42,132 nt of DNA. Origin: Botrimarina colliarenosi (GTDB lineage: Bacteria; Planctomycetota; Planctomycetia; Pirellulales; Lacipirellulaceae). A model generated the notes under the pieces. It was not told where the DNA came from, ran no database searches, and saw only the letters and a program-made list of their open reading frames with translations. The DNA lies in contig NZ_SJPR01000007.1 in the NCBI RefSeq assembly GCF_007859955.1, positions 123,869-166,000 of the forward strand, written 5' to 3'. Position numbers and translations under genes: made by a program. Position 1 is the stretch's first letter. The number at the start of each line of letters is the position of its first letter. Positions 7,929 to 16,494 of this stretch are shown here, piece after piece.

Positions 7929-8624
7929 TCAACCCGCTTGCCGACGCCTCTCTGCGACCAATGCGAAAAGCGGCGAAAAGATCAAAAGGGCGGCGGTGGG
8001 TTCTGGCACGGCCTGGTAGGACACGCCGTCGTACCAAGAGCGCCGGTTAACTTCGCTGACGCCGAGATCATCCACGTAAACGATAATCTCGCCTGCACCA
8101 TTGGCGGCGGTGACGCCTAGATCGCCGGACAGCATTTCTCGGCCTGAGTTCGGACCGAACTGCGTTGGCGCTACGTCGAACGCGAGCGAGCTAGCAAGCA
8201 CGCTCGCAACCGATCCAGGCCCCGTCGCATCGGCTTCACGTGAGTAGTTCTGTAGGCTGGCGGGGGTGAAGCCCGCGCTAACGTTCCAGTCTTCGACTTC
8301 CGACTGCGGATCCCAGAAGTGGACGTTGACTTGATAGCTCGCACCAGGGGTCAGGCCAGAGATAGTCGTTTGGATCAGGGGAGACGGCTCGACGCCTTCG
8401 AAGACCGATCCGTTCGGCCCGGAACCGAAGGCCGCATCATCGCGCTGGCGCCATGTCGCGCCACCAGAACCGTCGGTCGCATCTAGCAGGCCGCCGCCGT
8501 CCAGAGCGGTATTGCCGCCGACGCCGTCTTCGGCATCAACATAAACGAGCCCGGCCGTCGCGGTGGCCGACATTCCAAAAAGGCCCACAACTGCCATCGT
8601 CAGCAAGCCAAGTGATCGGATCAT
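7929..8624 (-). CDS. PEP-CTERM sorting domain protein
   Basis: The start is the ATG at 8624 (231 residues), chosen because a clean signal peptide (MIRSLGLLTMAVVGLFGM...TATAG) begins there with GGAG ten bases upstream; the longer frame to 8792 adds an arginine-rich tail that does not look real. The mature part is beta-rich (LVYVDAEDGVGGNTALDGGG; ISGLTPGASYQVNVHFWD) and resembles the N-terminal half of the double PEP-CTERM ORF at 2522-3955 (YVDANDGFIGTQTLF; VSGLTPSTSYDLYAVFW; RSWIDGIAYVA versus RSWYDGVSYQA). The two are probably paralogues. It ends with VPEPTAALLIF and a basic tail, an exosortase anchor. It is divergent from the sigma factor gene. Confidence 0.88.
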   Translation of the reverse strand: MIRSLGLLTMAVVGLFGMSATATAGLVYVDAEDGVGGNTALDGGGLLDATDGSGGATWRQRDDAAFGSGPNGSVFEGVEPSPLIQTTISGLTPGASYQVNVHFWDPQSEVEDWNVSAGFTPASLQNYSREADATGPGSVASVLASSLAFDVAPTQFGPNSGREMLSGDLGVTAANGAGEIIVYVDDLGVSEVNRRSWYDGVSYQAVPEPTAALLIFSPLFALVAERRRQAG

Positions 8625-9055
8625 TAGTCGCAGTCTCCAAGATGTGTGGTGAGGAGGTACGCTCGTCTCTGCTCCCGGAGAAGCACGAGTCGAGCTGCAG
8701 ACGAGCTCCGGCATCCGTGAACGTCGCGGACGCTTAGGGTGGACAAAGCCTCGATTCGTCGGAGCATGCGGTTTGCACACTGCTATCTGCACAGACCAAT
8801 CTGCCTAGGGACTGGAAAATCTGCGCGCAAAACTCGCAAAAGAAGAAAAATCCACAAAAAGACTTCGGGCACGTCCTTCATGGTAGACCCGGTCAACTCA
8901 AATACGGCGTCTTTTCTTAGTTTGCGCGCAAATCCAAGGGCTGCTTAGTCGAGTAGATCGAGGAAGTAGCCCGCCGATGCTCTTTTGCGCTTATACTGCC
9001 TGTGCGCGCTGAGGGAGCGTGGCACGGCCTCATCGGTTGCCATGAAGCGAACTGA
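8625..9055. promoter_or_regulatory. Divergent intergenic region with TGCGCGCA palindromes
   Basis: This 431-bp region separates the minus-strand PEP-CTERM gene from the plus-strand sigma factor gene. It contains TGCGCGCA at 8822-8829 and a 12-base perfect palindrome TTTGCGCGCAAA at 8921-8932, spaced 101 bases apart, plus half-site-like TTTTGCGC near 8983. A -10-like TATACT lies at 8992-8997, about 58 bases before the sigma ATG; no convincing -35 is seen. The repeated palindrome could be an operator, but the regulator is unknown. Confidence 0.4.
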
Positions 9056-9577
9056 ATGGACGACACACGACACGACGAGTTTCTACGACTGTACTCTCAG
9101 CATTCGCGGAGACTGTTTGACTTCATCTCGATGCTGGTCTTCTGCACCAGCGACGCCGACGACATTTTTCAGAATGTCTGCGTAGTCCTGTGGAAGAAGT
9201 TCGACAGCTACGATCCGGACGGGTCATTCTACGCCTGGGCTTGTAAGATTGCTTACCTCGAAGTGCTGCATGCCCGCCGGAAGAGTAAGAAGCTTCGGAT
9301 CTTTAGTGAGGAGGTCTTGTTGGGTTTTGCCGACGACATGGTCGCTCGAGCGGACGATCTCGACGCCCGCCAGCACGCCCTTGAGCACTGTCTGGCTAAA
9401 CTACGGCCGAACGATAAAGAATTAGTCAGAGAGCGGTACCACCTGCGAAAGCTTCCGAAAGAGATCGCCGCCGCGCAGGGAGCGTCGGTCCATTCGATTT
9501 ATCGCGCATTGGTTCGGGTCCACGACGCGCTGCGCGGCTGCGTCGAGAGCACCCTGGCGAAGGAACGACACGCATGA
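9056..9577 (+). CDS. ECF-type RNA polymerase sigma factor
   Basis: A 173-residue protein with the two domains of ECF sigma factors. Region 2 is roughly residues 8-75 (LYSQHSRRLFDFISMLV, DADDIFQNVCVVLWKKF, SFYAWACKIAYLEVL). Region 4 is roughly 110-165 (LRPNDKELVRERYHLRKLPKEIAAAQGASVHSIYRAL, a helix-turn-helix). It resembles the planctomycete/verrucomicrobial group whose genes are followed by FecR-LamG proteins. Its stop overlaps the next start as ATGA (9574-9577), so the two are translationally coupled. It probably directs transcription of its own operon or nearby surface-protein genes under control of the membrane partner; target promoters cannot be identified here. Confidence 0.92.
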   Translation: MDDTRHDEFLRLYSQHSRRLFDFISMLVFCTSDADDIFQNVCVVLWKKFDSYDPDGSFYAWACKIAYLEVLHARRKSKKLRIFSEEVLLGFADDMVARADDLDARQHALEHCLAKLRPNDKELVRERYHLRKLPKEIAAAQGASVHSIYRALVRVHDALRGCVESTLAKERHA

Positions 9578-11409
9578 CCCAACAACAGAAACAAGCCGAC
9601 GTCACTTCGATCGTCCTCGCCGCGGTCGCGGGGGACGCTCCGATAGAGGACCTGCAGCGCCTCGAACGGATGCTGTCGGAAGACCCATCGTTGACGCCAT
9701 TTGTCGTAAACCTGATGAACCAAGAGTCTTGGCTCGCGTGGCAAAGCGCAAAGGCCAGTGACGGAGCGACTCGTGCCGACATCCTGGCGGAGATTGCGAA
9801 GGCCGTTGGAACTGATTCGCGCGGCGCCCCTTTCGTGACGCCGCCGCAAGTCACCGAGCATCGCGCCTCGTCAAGGAGAGGAGAGCCGACGCCTCACGTA
9901 ATCTCTCGGCTACGAATCGATTGGTCGGTTGCTTTGGCGGTCGCCTTGCTGGTTGCTACAGGCGCATTGTTGGGCGCCACGGTCGCCCGCAGCGGATGGA
10001 TGGATAATGACGACTTGGTCGCTGTTTCCGAGAAAGGAGCAGTCGACGCCTCCGATCAGTTTGTCGTCCGTTATGTCCGTGGCACCGCCTGTCTATGGAA
10101 CCCCGGGATTGAGCGGGGCTACCCCGAACCGAAGCGCGAAGTCGAGGCGGGTGAATCGCTCAACCTTTTGCAGGGGATTGCCGAGCTCGATTTTGAGTTG
10201 CCTAATGGTTCCGCCATCTTGAAGGTCGAAGGCCCTGCGGGGCTCGTCATCACGCAAGGCCACAGCGCGACCCTAAGCAGCGGCGTCTTCACGGTCGACA
10301 CTGATCCCACGATCGATGAGTTCCGCCTCCAGACCCCCAGTGGCGTCCTTGAGTTTGCCGGTGACTGCTCCGCTGGGGTGCGGATCGCGGGGGGCGAGGC
10401 CGAGTTGCATGTCTTCGAGGGGCGCGCCCAAGTGACGGTGCCGTGGTCTTCGGGAGCCGGTGATAGCCAACTCCTCGATGTCGTTGCCGGCAGTTCAGTC
10501 GCACTATCTACCGCCAGTGATGGACGGATACGGATCGATCGAGGCGCCGCATCGGAGGCGAGTTTCGCCGCCAAGCGGTCGATGGAATCGGACAGCCTCA
10601 AACTGCCTGCGAATTACCCTGATATTGTGGCCCAGTCGAATCCGCTACTCTACTGGCGTTTTGAGGAGCGGAGGTCCGATGTCGTCCGCGACTACAGCGG
10701 TAACGGGCTGCACGGCAAGGTGATCGGCGAAGTCGATTGGGTCCAGAGTGACGCGAACAACTCGCTGTCGCTTGGTGGTGCGTTTACCGGTGATGCGATC
10801 GGTTCCTACGTGAAGTCGGCGCAGCCGATTTCCGATCGCCTCGCGGACGGCTACACCGTCGAGCTCTGGTTCAAGTCAAGCCACTACCACTGGGGCAACG
10901 TCTTCTCGTTGCTCGACTGCCGCCCCGGCTCGGCGTCGTATGGCGGCCATGGCGTCGCTCTGGAGCTGGGCGGCGCCCGATCGAATTTCACCGACCTCGA
11001 ACGGCCCGCCCGGATCCGGTTTCTGCACCGCGATCCCCCGAGCGCTGACGTGGCAGTTGGAACCTCGATCTTCTCGGAGTCGCACTACGAGTTGCGGCGG
11101 TGGCAACACTTGGCGGCGGTAAAGACCGATTCGGGATTACGACTCTTTGTGGATGGCGAGCAGGTCGCCAGCGCCGACGAATTGTCGCCCCTGGCGTCAG
11201 GATTGAGCCTCTTGCTCGGGCAGCTCGACGAGCACCAGTTCTATCGCCGCTTCGTTGGTCAGATCGACGAGCTCGCCGTCTACGCACGGCAGTTGGATGC
11301 CAGCGAGATCGTCCGCCACTTTGAACTAGTGCGGCCAAAAATCAAGACGAATGGCGCGAAACCATCGGCAGATAGCGACCTGGAATCGTCAATCGAGTCT
11401 GCTATCTGA
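9574..11409 (+). CDS. FecR-LamG transmembrane anti-sigma/signalling protein
   Basis: A 611-residue protein. The cytoplasmic N-terminus (~1-110) starts with a helical segment typical of anti-sigma regions. One transmembrane helix spans ~115-137 (WSVALAVALLVATGALLGA). A FecR-type beta region covers ~195-330 (GIAELDFELPNGSAILKVEGP, TPSGVLEFAGDCSAGVRI). A LamG/concanavalin-like domain covers ~370-580 (PLLYWRFEE..., YTVELWFKS, WQHLAAVKTDSGLRLFVDGE, GQIDELAVYARQLDASEI). LamG folds bind glycans or proteins, so the protein probably senses an extracytoplasmic polysaccharide and controls the coupled sigma factor; this is inferred from layout. The final ~30 residues are polar and unassigned. Confidence 0.88.
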   Translation: MTQQQKQADVTSIVLAAVAGDAPIEDLQRLERMLSEDPSLTPFVVNLMNQESWLAWQSAKASDGATRADILAEIAKAVGTDSRGAPFVTPPQVTEHRASSRRGEPTPHVISRLRIDWSVALAVALLVATGALLGATVARSGWMDNDDLVAVSEKGAVDASDQFVVRYVRGTACLWNPGIERGYPEPKREVEAGESLNLLQGIAELDFELPNGSAILKVEGPAGLVITQGHSATLSSGVFTVDTDPTIDEFRLQTPSGVLEFAGDCSAGVRIAGGEAELHVFEGRAQVTVPWSSGAGDSQLLDVVAGSSVALSTASDGRIRIDRGAASEASFAAKRSMESDSLKLPANYPDIVAQSNPLLYWRFEERRSDVVRDYSGNGLHGKVIGEVDWVQSDANNSLSLGGAFTGDAIGSYVKSAQPISDRLADGYTVELWFKSSHYHWGNVFSLLDCRPGSASYGGHGVALELGGARSNFTDLERPARIRFLHRDPPSADVAVGTSIFSESHYELRRWQHLAAVKTDSGLRLFVDGEQVASADELSPLASGLSLLLGQLDEHQFYRRFVGQIDELAVYARQLDASEIVRHFELVRPKIKTNGAKPSADSDLESSIESAI

Positions 11410-11615
11410 GATGCCGCAATGAATCGTCGAATAGCCGATTCGAACGCAGCCTGTAGGTTCTAGGACCGGCAATGCGACCCGTACTAATAACGTCGTTCGC
11501 TGGCTCCATGGAACCGCAAACTCTCCCTTAATTGCGTCTTCGCTTACGGCGCGCCAACTTAGCGAGCCCACTTTCCGACACCCATGTCGTCAACGGCAGT
11601 CACCCGGTATTCGTA

Positions 11616-12806
11616 TTACGCTGCGGGATCGAGCACGACCTTGATGCACCCGTCTTGCTTCTTGCGGAATATCTCATATCCGTGTGGCGCCTCGCTGAGG
11701 GGGAGCCGGTGGGTGATCACGAAGCTCGGGTCGATCCTCCCTTGCCGGATCTCGTCGAGCAACTTGGGGACATACTTGTGGACATGTGTTTGCCCCGTCT
11801 TGATCGTCAGGCCTTTATTCATGATGGCGCCCAACGGGATCTTGTCGGCGAAGCCGCCGTACACGCCGGGGACCGACAGCGTCCCGCCCTTGCGGCAGCA
11901 CTTCACGGCCTGGCGGAAGGCGTGCGGGCGCTCGGTCTCCAGCATCAGGCTTGTCTTGACGCGGTCGTAGACCGATCCGAGGAAATGATAGCCGTGCGAC
12001 TCCATCCCGACCGCGTCGATGCAAGAGTCCGGACCGAGTCCGCCTGTCATCTCGAACAACCGATACGGCACGTCCTCGCTGTTCATATCGATTGTCTCGG
12101 CGCCTCCTTCACGAGCCATCTGCATCCGTTCGGGAACGCTTGATTCGTCGTCAATGGCGATCACCCGATGGGCGCCCATGAGGACAGCGCTACGTAGAGT
12201 GAACTGCCCAACAGGGCCACACCCCCAGATCGCGACCGTGTCGTCGGGCTGGATATCGGCCTGCTCCGCGGCCATCCAGCCGGTGGGGAGGATGTCCGAA
12301 AGGAAAACCAATTGATCGTCCGTCAAGTCCTCCGGCATCTTCTGGAGATTGACGTCCGCCAAGGGGGTGCGCAGATACTGTGCCTGCCCGCCGGCGTAGC
12401 CGCCGGTGAGATGCGAGTAGCCAAAGATGCCGGCGGTCGCGTGGCCGTGCATCGTCTCCCCCAGGGACGGCTTGGGGTTGGTGTTCTCGCAACAGCTCCA
12501 CATCTGGCGCTGGCAGAAGAAGCACTCCCCACACCCGATTGGGAACGGGACGACGACCCGGTCGCCGACCTTGATCTTGTCGGGGTCGACGGCCGGTCCG
12601 ACCTCCTCGACGATCCCCATGGGCTCATGGCCGAGGATGTCGCCCGGCTTCATAAAGGGGATGAAGCCGTCGACGAGGTGGAGGTCGGACCCGCAGATGC
12701 ACGTCGACGTCACGCGGACGATGGCGTCTCGCGGATTGATGATAGCGGGATCGGGCGCTTCTTCGACGCGGACCAAGTGAGGCGCGCACCAGGCGACGGC
12801 TTTCAT
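11616..12806 (-). CDS. Zinc-dependent alcohol dehydrogenase (formaldehyde dehydrogenase-like MDR)
   Basis: A 396-residue medium-chain dehydrogenase. Catalytic zinc ligands are visible as C38GSD and the GHE at H60-E61. The structural zinc site is C92, C95, C98 and C106. The Rossmann motif GCGPVG (195-200) is followed by an acidic residue at the end of the second strand (IDD, ~218-220), which favours NAD(H). Overall it resembles the FdhA-like / glutathione-independent formaldehyde dehydrogenase branch common in soil and planctomycete genomes. It is the last gene of the minus-strand catalase operon, 54 bases after the SRPBCC gene. The substrate is not determinable from sequence; a role in detoxifying aldehydes alongside catalase is plausible. 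Confidence 0.92.
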   Translation of the reverse strand: MKAVAWCAPHLVRVEEAPDPAIINPRDAIVRVTSTCICGSDLHLVDGFIPFMKPGDILGHEPMGIVEEVGPAVDPDKIKVGDRVVVPFPIGCGECFFCQRQMWSCCENTNPKPSLGETMHGHATAGIFGYSHLTGGYAGGQAQYLRTPLADVNLQKMPEDLTDDQLVFLSDILPTGWMAAEQADIQPDDTVAIWGCGPVGQFTLRSAVLMGAHRVIAIDDESSVPERMQMAREGGAETIDMNSEDVPYRLFEMTGGLGPDSCIDAVGMESHGYHFLGSVYDRVKTSLMLETERPHAFRQAVKCCRKGGTLSVPGVYGGFADKIPLGAIMNKGLTIKTGQTHVHKYVPKLLDEIRQGRIDPSFVITHRLPLSEAPHGYEIFRKKQDGCIKVVLDPAA

Positions 12807-12860
12807 GGCGGAGACCTTTTCAAGAATATCGGCGGTGTTGCGCGCGGGTGGTTTAGTGGT

Positions 12861-13619
12861 TTAGGAGTGCAGCAGTTGGCCCAAGCCGTAGCAACTTGCG
12901 TGGGACTGGCCCTCAATCGTCGGAATCTCACGGGCTTCCATCAGCCGCTTGAATTTGCGTAAGTCGCTGCGCACCTGCTGCTCGGGCGCCTCGCCGAAGA
13001 GCTTGGCGATCCAGCGACCGGCCTGCCCGCCCGGCGGCGCATAGGTCAGCTCGACGCGGACGTAAACGCCGCGTTCTCCGGGGGCGGGCGAGAACTCCAC
13101 CGACCCGCGGTGATCGACGCTCGACTCGGGCAAGGTCCGCCAGGCCAGACGCTGGTTCTCAATGTCTTCCACGATCTCGGCGTCCCATTGGATCAACCCG
13201 CCGGCGACGAGTGGCGCAGCGGCCGTCCAGCGGGATCGCCGCTCGTCGAGCGCCTCGACTTCTTTTAGATGCGACATGAACCGCGGCAGATTGCCGAGAT
13301 GACGCCAGAAGCGGTAGAGATCTTCGACCGGTTTGGCGACGAGGAAGCACTCGCTTACCTCGACCCCGACTCGGTCGAGATCCGAGGCGGTGGCGCCGCA
13401 CGCCGTATCGATGCCGAGCGCCTCGTAGGCGTGACAATGCCCGGTGAAGCCCCGATAGACTAAGGCGCTGCCGACCCCGAGCGCCGTCAACCGCTTGGCG
13501 CCACGACCGGAAAGTGCTGTCAACAAAAGGGCGCTGCCCAATGCGCCGGAGATCAAGCGCTCGGTCCGTGCTACGTTGATGCTTCCCTTATCGGAGAGCT
13601 TCGAGACGACGGTGCTCAT
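12861..13619 (-). CDS. DUF2892-SRPBCC fusion (cyclase/dehydrase-like) protein
   Basis: A 252-residue protein. The N-terminal ~75 residues match the DUF2892/YgaP-like inner-membrane segment (NVARTERLISGALGSALLLTALSG, ALGVGSALVYRGFTGHCHAYEALGI). The rest is a START/SRPBCC ligand-binding fold (VSECFLVAKPVEDLYRFWRHLGNLPRFMSHLKEVEALDERRSRW, with GLIQWDAEIVEDIENQRLAWRT). Such fusions are frequent in stress or dessication-type gene sets with Mn-catalase. It probably binds a hydrophobic ligand at the membrane; the ligand is unknown. It lies 45 bases after the preceding small Tat-protein gene. Confidence 0.85.
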   Translation of the reverse strand: MSTVVSKLSDKGSINVARTERLISGALGSALLLTALSGRGAKRLTALGVGSALVYRGFTGHCHAYEALGIDTACGATASDLDRVGVEVSECFLVAKPVEDLYRFWRHLGNLPRFMSHLKEVEALDERRSRWTAAAPLVAGGLIQWDAEIVEDIENQRLAWRTLPESSVDHRGSVEFSPAPGERGVYVRVELTYAPPGGQAGRWIAKLFGEAPEQQVRSDLRKFKRLMEAREIPTIEGQSHASCYGLGQLLHS

Positions 13620-13664
13620 ACACAGCCCAACAGCATGAAAGGATGAAAAAAGCCGCAGGCCCGA

Positions 13665-14060
13665 TCACACCTCGGCGACCGCAGGGCCTTCACCGAAGTG
13701 GACGACACTGAGGGTCAGCGGCCCGCACGGCTCGCCGAAGAACTGAACCGTGACCTCCGCGCCTTCGCGTCCCTCCTTGACCGCAGAAGCAGCCGACACC
13801 GAGATGACCGCTGGGTTGTTGGGGTCTTGTCGCGTCAGGGTGCAGAGGACGCATCCCCCCCGCTGGCCCGTCTCGACGAACCGCGTCAACCAGCGGCCTT
13901 CTCTGGCGGAGGGAGCGATGGTGGCTTCGAGCCAAGACATCGACGGCGCCTTTCCTGCGGCGGAGGGCGGAGCACAGACGCTCGCAAGCAGGGGGGCGAC
14001 TCCGCCGGCTCCCAGGGCAGCGACAGAACGGAGCGCTTCACGACGCGGTAGGTTGGTCAT
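13665..14060 (-). CDS. Small Tat-exported protein of unknown function
   Basis: A 131-residue protein with a GAGG ribosome binding site five bases before the ATG. The N-terminus (PRREALRSVAALGAGGVAPLLASVCA) is a twin-arginine-type signal. The mature part contains GGCVLCTLTRQDPNNPAVISVS with a CxxC pair, and ends as a beta-rich domain. I do not recognise a family. The CxxC and its place between Mn-catalase and SRPBCC genes hint at a redox or metal-linked periplasmic role, which is only a guess. Confidence 0.75.
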   Translation of the reverse strand: MTNLPRREALRSVAALGAGGVAPLLASVCAPPSAAGKAPSMSWLEATIAPSAREGRWLTRFVETGQRGGCVLCTLTRQDPNNPAVISVSAASAVKEGREGAEVTVQFFGEPCGPLTLSVVHFGEGPAVAEV

Positions 14061-14102
14061 GGTAACCTCGGAGGTGGAAGATGACGGGATGGCGGGCGCC
14101 GA

Positions 14103-14948
14103 CTAGCGTGTGCTCTGCTGCGAAGGGAGCTGCGCCTCCTGTGCGGGGGCAGCGGAGGGGGCGGGGCCGAGCTTCGGCTTCTCTCCCAAGGGACGCATCG
14201 TGACGCTGGAGTATTGGGCTCGTCCGTCAAACGACTCGCCCTGAGTCCACGGGCCTTGCGGGGCTTTGTAGTCGTCTCCCAAGCCGAAGGACATGAAGGC
14301 GTAGTTGTACTCCTGGTTCTCTTGGTCTTGCGGGAACGAATTGGGGATTGGGTGGTTCTTGCGACCTCCCAGCTCTTCCCAGGCCGTCATCCATTGCTCT
14401 TGATGCATCGTGTCACGGGCGATCATGTAGCTGAGCATGTCCTTCATGCCGGGATCGTCGGTCATCTTCCACAGCTGGATCGCCAGCATCCGCCCCGTCG
14501 ACTCGGCGGTGGCGTTGGCGAGCATGTCGGCCGCGATGTTGCCGCTAGCGTAGACATGGCTGCAGTTGAACGGGACCCCTTCGCTGTCGACGGGCATCGC
14601 CGCCATGCAGGTCCCGATGACATGTTGGATGTTCATCCCGCCGAGGGCCGCGTGTACGAAGGGGTCTTTCGCCGCCTCGTCCTGCTCAAGGGGCGCGCCC
14701 TCAAGGTTTAGAGCCACCGCGGTGGCGAGCATCTCGATATGAGCGATCTCTTCGGTGCCAGTCTCCAGGAGCATATCGCGGTATTTCGCTGGGCCCCGAG
14801 CGCCCCAGGCCTGGAAGAGATACTGTAGGCAGACCCGCACTTCGCCCTGAATTCCCCCGATGCCTTGTTGCAGAGCCTTGGCGAAGAGGGGGCTGGGCTT
14901 CTCGACACGAACAGGATACTGGAGCTTGCCACCGTCGTGATAGAACAT
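14103..14948 (-). CDS. Manganese catalase
   Basis: A 281-residue dimanganese catalase that disproportionates hydrogen peroxide to water and oxygen. The metal ligands are present as Glu36, Glu67, His70, Glu149 and His182, in GEVRVCLQYLFQAW, TEEIAHIEM, ATAESTGRMLA and RDTMHQEQW. These match the canonical Glu35/Glu66/His69/Glu148/His181 set of the Lactobacillus plantarum enzyme shifted by one. The C-terminal tail after ~250 is low-complexity (PAPSAAPAQEAQLPSQQ). It is the first gene of a four-gene minus-strand operon; a GAGGA ribosome site precedes the start. No heme catalase is nearby. Confidence 0.95.
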   Translation of the reverse strand: MFYHDGGKLQYPVRVEKPSPLFAKALQQGIGGIQGEVRVCLQYLFQAWGARGPAKYRDMLLETGTEEIAHIEMLATAVALNLEGAPLEQDEAAKDPFVHAALGGMNIQHVIGTCMAAMPVDSEGVPFNCSHVYASGNIAADMLANATAESTGRMLAIQLWKMTDDPGMKDMLSYMIARDTMHQEQWMTAWEELGGRKNHPIPNSFPQDQENQEYNYAFMSFGLGDDYKAPQGPWTQGESFDGRAQYSSVTMRPLGEKPKLGPAPSAAPAQEAQLPSQQSTR

Positions 14949-15428
14949 CGTTTGTCCTCGGCGTGAGATTGAGATGAAGAATGCGTCATCGCTTGCGAAT
15001 CAAGAAATGGACGTATCTTTGACGGTGCCCAGGCAATCTCCGTGCCATAGGGAGCTAGGTCGGCTTTGCTATAGGGGTAGCAACCTCCGGGGCTCGGCTA
15101 GTTGTGCGTCACGACTAGTGTGGCTGAAGGACGATGTGTGGTCGTCATGACAAATGTCAAAGCCGGATGAGGTGCGACGAGAGCGGTGTGTGGGATGCTT
15201 GCCGTTCGCACGCACTGTTATAGATTCCACCACGACGTCATAGTGAAAACGACCATGGGCAAGGAACGACGCCGCATGGCGATGCACCAAAGTGCGCGAT
15301 GCGCGCTCAATCTGGGCGCTCTGCGACTAATCATTGCGGAAGTACTTAGTAACTATCCCAGAACTGGTCTTGGCGGCGTAGGGCGATGTTCGTAGAGGTT
15401 CTCGCAACCCGAGCCCTGGAGGTGCGAG
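14949..15428. promoter_or_regulatory. Catalase operon upstream region and IS5 left flank
   Basis: This non-coding stretch holds the presumed promoter of the catalase operon. A near-perfect palindrome CTAGTTGTG-CGT-CACGACTAG (15098-15118, 8 of 9 pairs) lies 150 bases upstream of the catalase ATG and could bind a regulator. From about 15340 the sequence is probably the left end of the IS5-type element whose transposase starts at 15429; the exact terminal repeat cannot be fixed because the other end is missing. Confidence 0.4.
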
Positions 15429-15662
15429 ATGGCCGTTGCGGCGCCGCTGGAGACGATCTGGGAAGTGGACGATACGTTGTGGGCGATTGTCGAGCCGATC
15501 TTGATTGAAGCGTATCCTGCCAAGCTTACCGGTCGGCCGCGGGTCGATTTCCGGCAGGTCTTCAACGCGGTCGTGTTCCGCATGCGGAACGGCTGCCAAT
15601 GGAACCGCATGCCGCCGGAGCTGGGGAGCGATTCGAGCAACCACCGCTGGTTCCACCGTATC
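15429..15662 (+). pseudogene. IS5-family transposase, N-terminal fragment
   Basis: The first ~78 codons encode the DUF4096 N-terminal domain of IS5-type transposases: LWAIVEPILIEAYPAKLTGRPRVDFRQVFNAVVFRMRNGCQWNRMPPELGSDSS, then HRWFHR. After about 15660 the open frame continues, but only by running antisense through the M48-like protease gene, so the remainder is not transposase. The DDE catalytic domain and the right end of the element are missing. The insertion plus deletion destroyed the 3' end of the protease gene. Confidence 0.85.
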
Positions 15663-16259
15663 GAGGCCGGTGGCGACCTTCACCAGCATCGAGACGACGG
15701 TGTCCGTATCGCCATCGACAGCCCGCGCCGCCATGCGGTCACAGTAAACCTCTTGATACAGGTCGAAGAGCCGCATCGTTTCGAAGTGGGGCGTGTCGGC
15801 CGAACGATCGTTCGTCATCGCCGCGAGGACTTGGGAAGCGACCAGCAATTCGCCGTCGTCTACCTCGTACATCAGCACATGCCCCAACTCGTGCCCAAAG
15901 AGCGCCTGCAGCTCTCGCTCGTTGAGCTTCGTCGAGACCGGCCCGGCGAGGATGATGTGCGCCTCGTCGGGCAGGTAGGCGAGCGAGGCGTTGAGGCCCT
16001 CGGCGTGTTGGGCTTGGTAGAGGGTGATCTCGTGACCGACGCCGAGAGAAGCCGCGGCCGCATCTGCGACCCGGTAGAGGTCCGGCTGGCTATCACGGCC
16101 GATGCGGTACATGCGTTTGAGGAGGTCAAACCGAACCGCCTCGGCGTGCTCCTTCTGCACCCGGTTCGAGGCGAACCACTCCCACACCGGGGCTTCTTCG
16201 CGTTGGAGGTACTCACGAACCTCGGCGTGGTACAGTAGGACGGCGGAGTCGAGCGACAT
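15655..16259 (-). pseudogene. M48-like zinc metallopeptidase, 3' end replaced by IS5 fragment
   Basis: The N-terminal ~202 residues are authentic. The zinc-binding HELGH is at 123-127 (LFGHELGHVLMYEV), and a third-ligand pattern E170-VYC-D174 (YQEVYCDRMAARA) follows at the spacing of M48-type peptidases. After VKVATGLDTVE (near 15655) the frame runs antisense through the transposase and ends at 15327 with an arginine-rich tail that is not protease sequence. The catalytic core is therefore present, but the C-terminal part, probably needed for stability, is lost. There is no signal peptide, so the original enzyme was cytosolic. It may still be expressed as a chimera. Confidence 0.8.
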
Positions 16260-16494
16260 CGAACGAGGGGGCTCCGAAGGGATTGGGGCCCTTAGGATAG
16301 CCTGAAACGCCCCTCACGGCGGGATGCCTGCTCTAGGAGGTTCGGTCGGCGTCCCGCTTGGGGCTAAACCACTAACGGGCGTGCTCAACGCCATGGAGGG
16401 AGGGGTTCGTCGCGCCAGCCCCGGTTCACGGCTCCCCTGTCGTCGTTCCCGCCGCAACTTCGGCGGCTCGCCCCTCGCAGGCTATTCATGACGG

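Noticed and set aside
7929..8792. Longer start for the PEP-CTERM gene at 8792
   Set aside because: The added 56 residues are arginine-rich without a signal; the ATG at 8624 has a ribosome site and starts a proper signal peptide.
12312..12962. Plus-strand 216-codon frame opposite the alcohol dehydrogenase
   Set aside because: Antisense to a clear enzyme gene with zinc-site motifs; no domain of its own.
15429..16238. A full 269-residue plus-strand transposase
   Set aside because: Only the first ~78 codons are transposase; the rest is the reverse strand of the M48-like protease.
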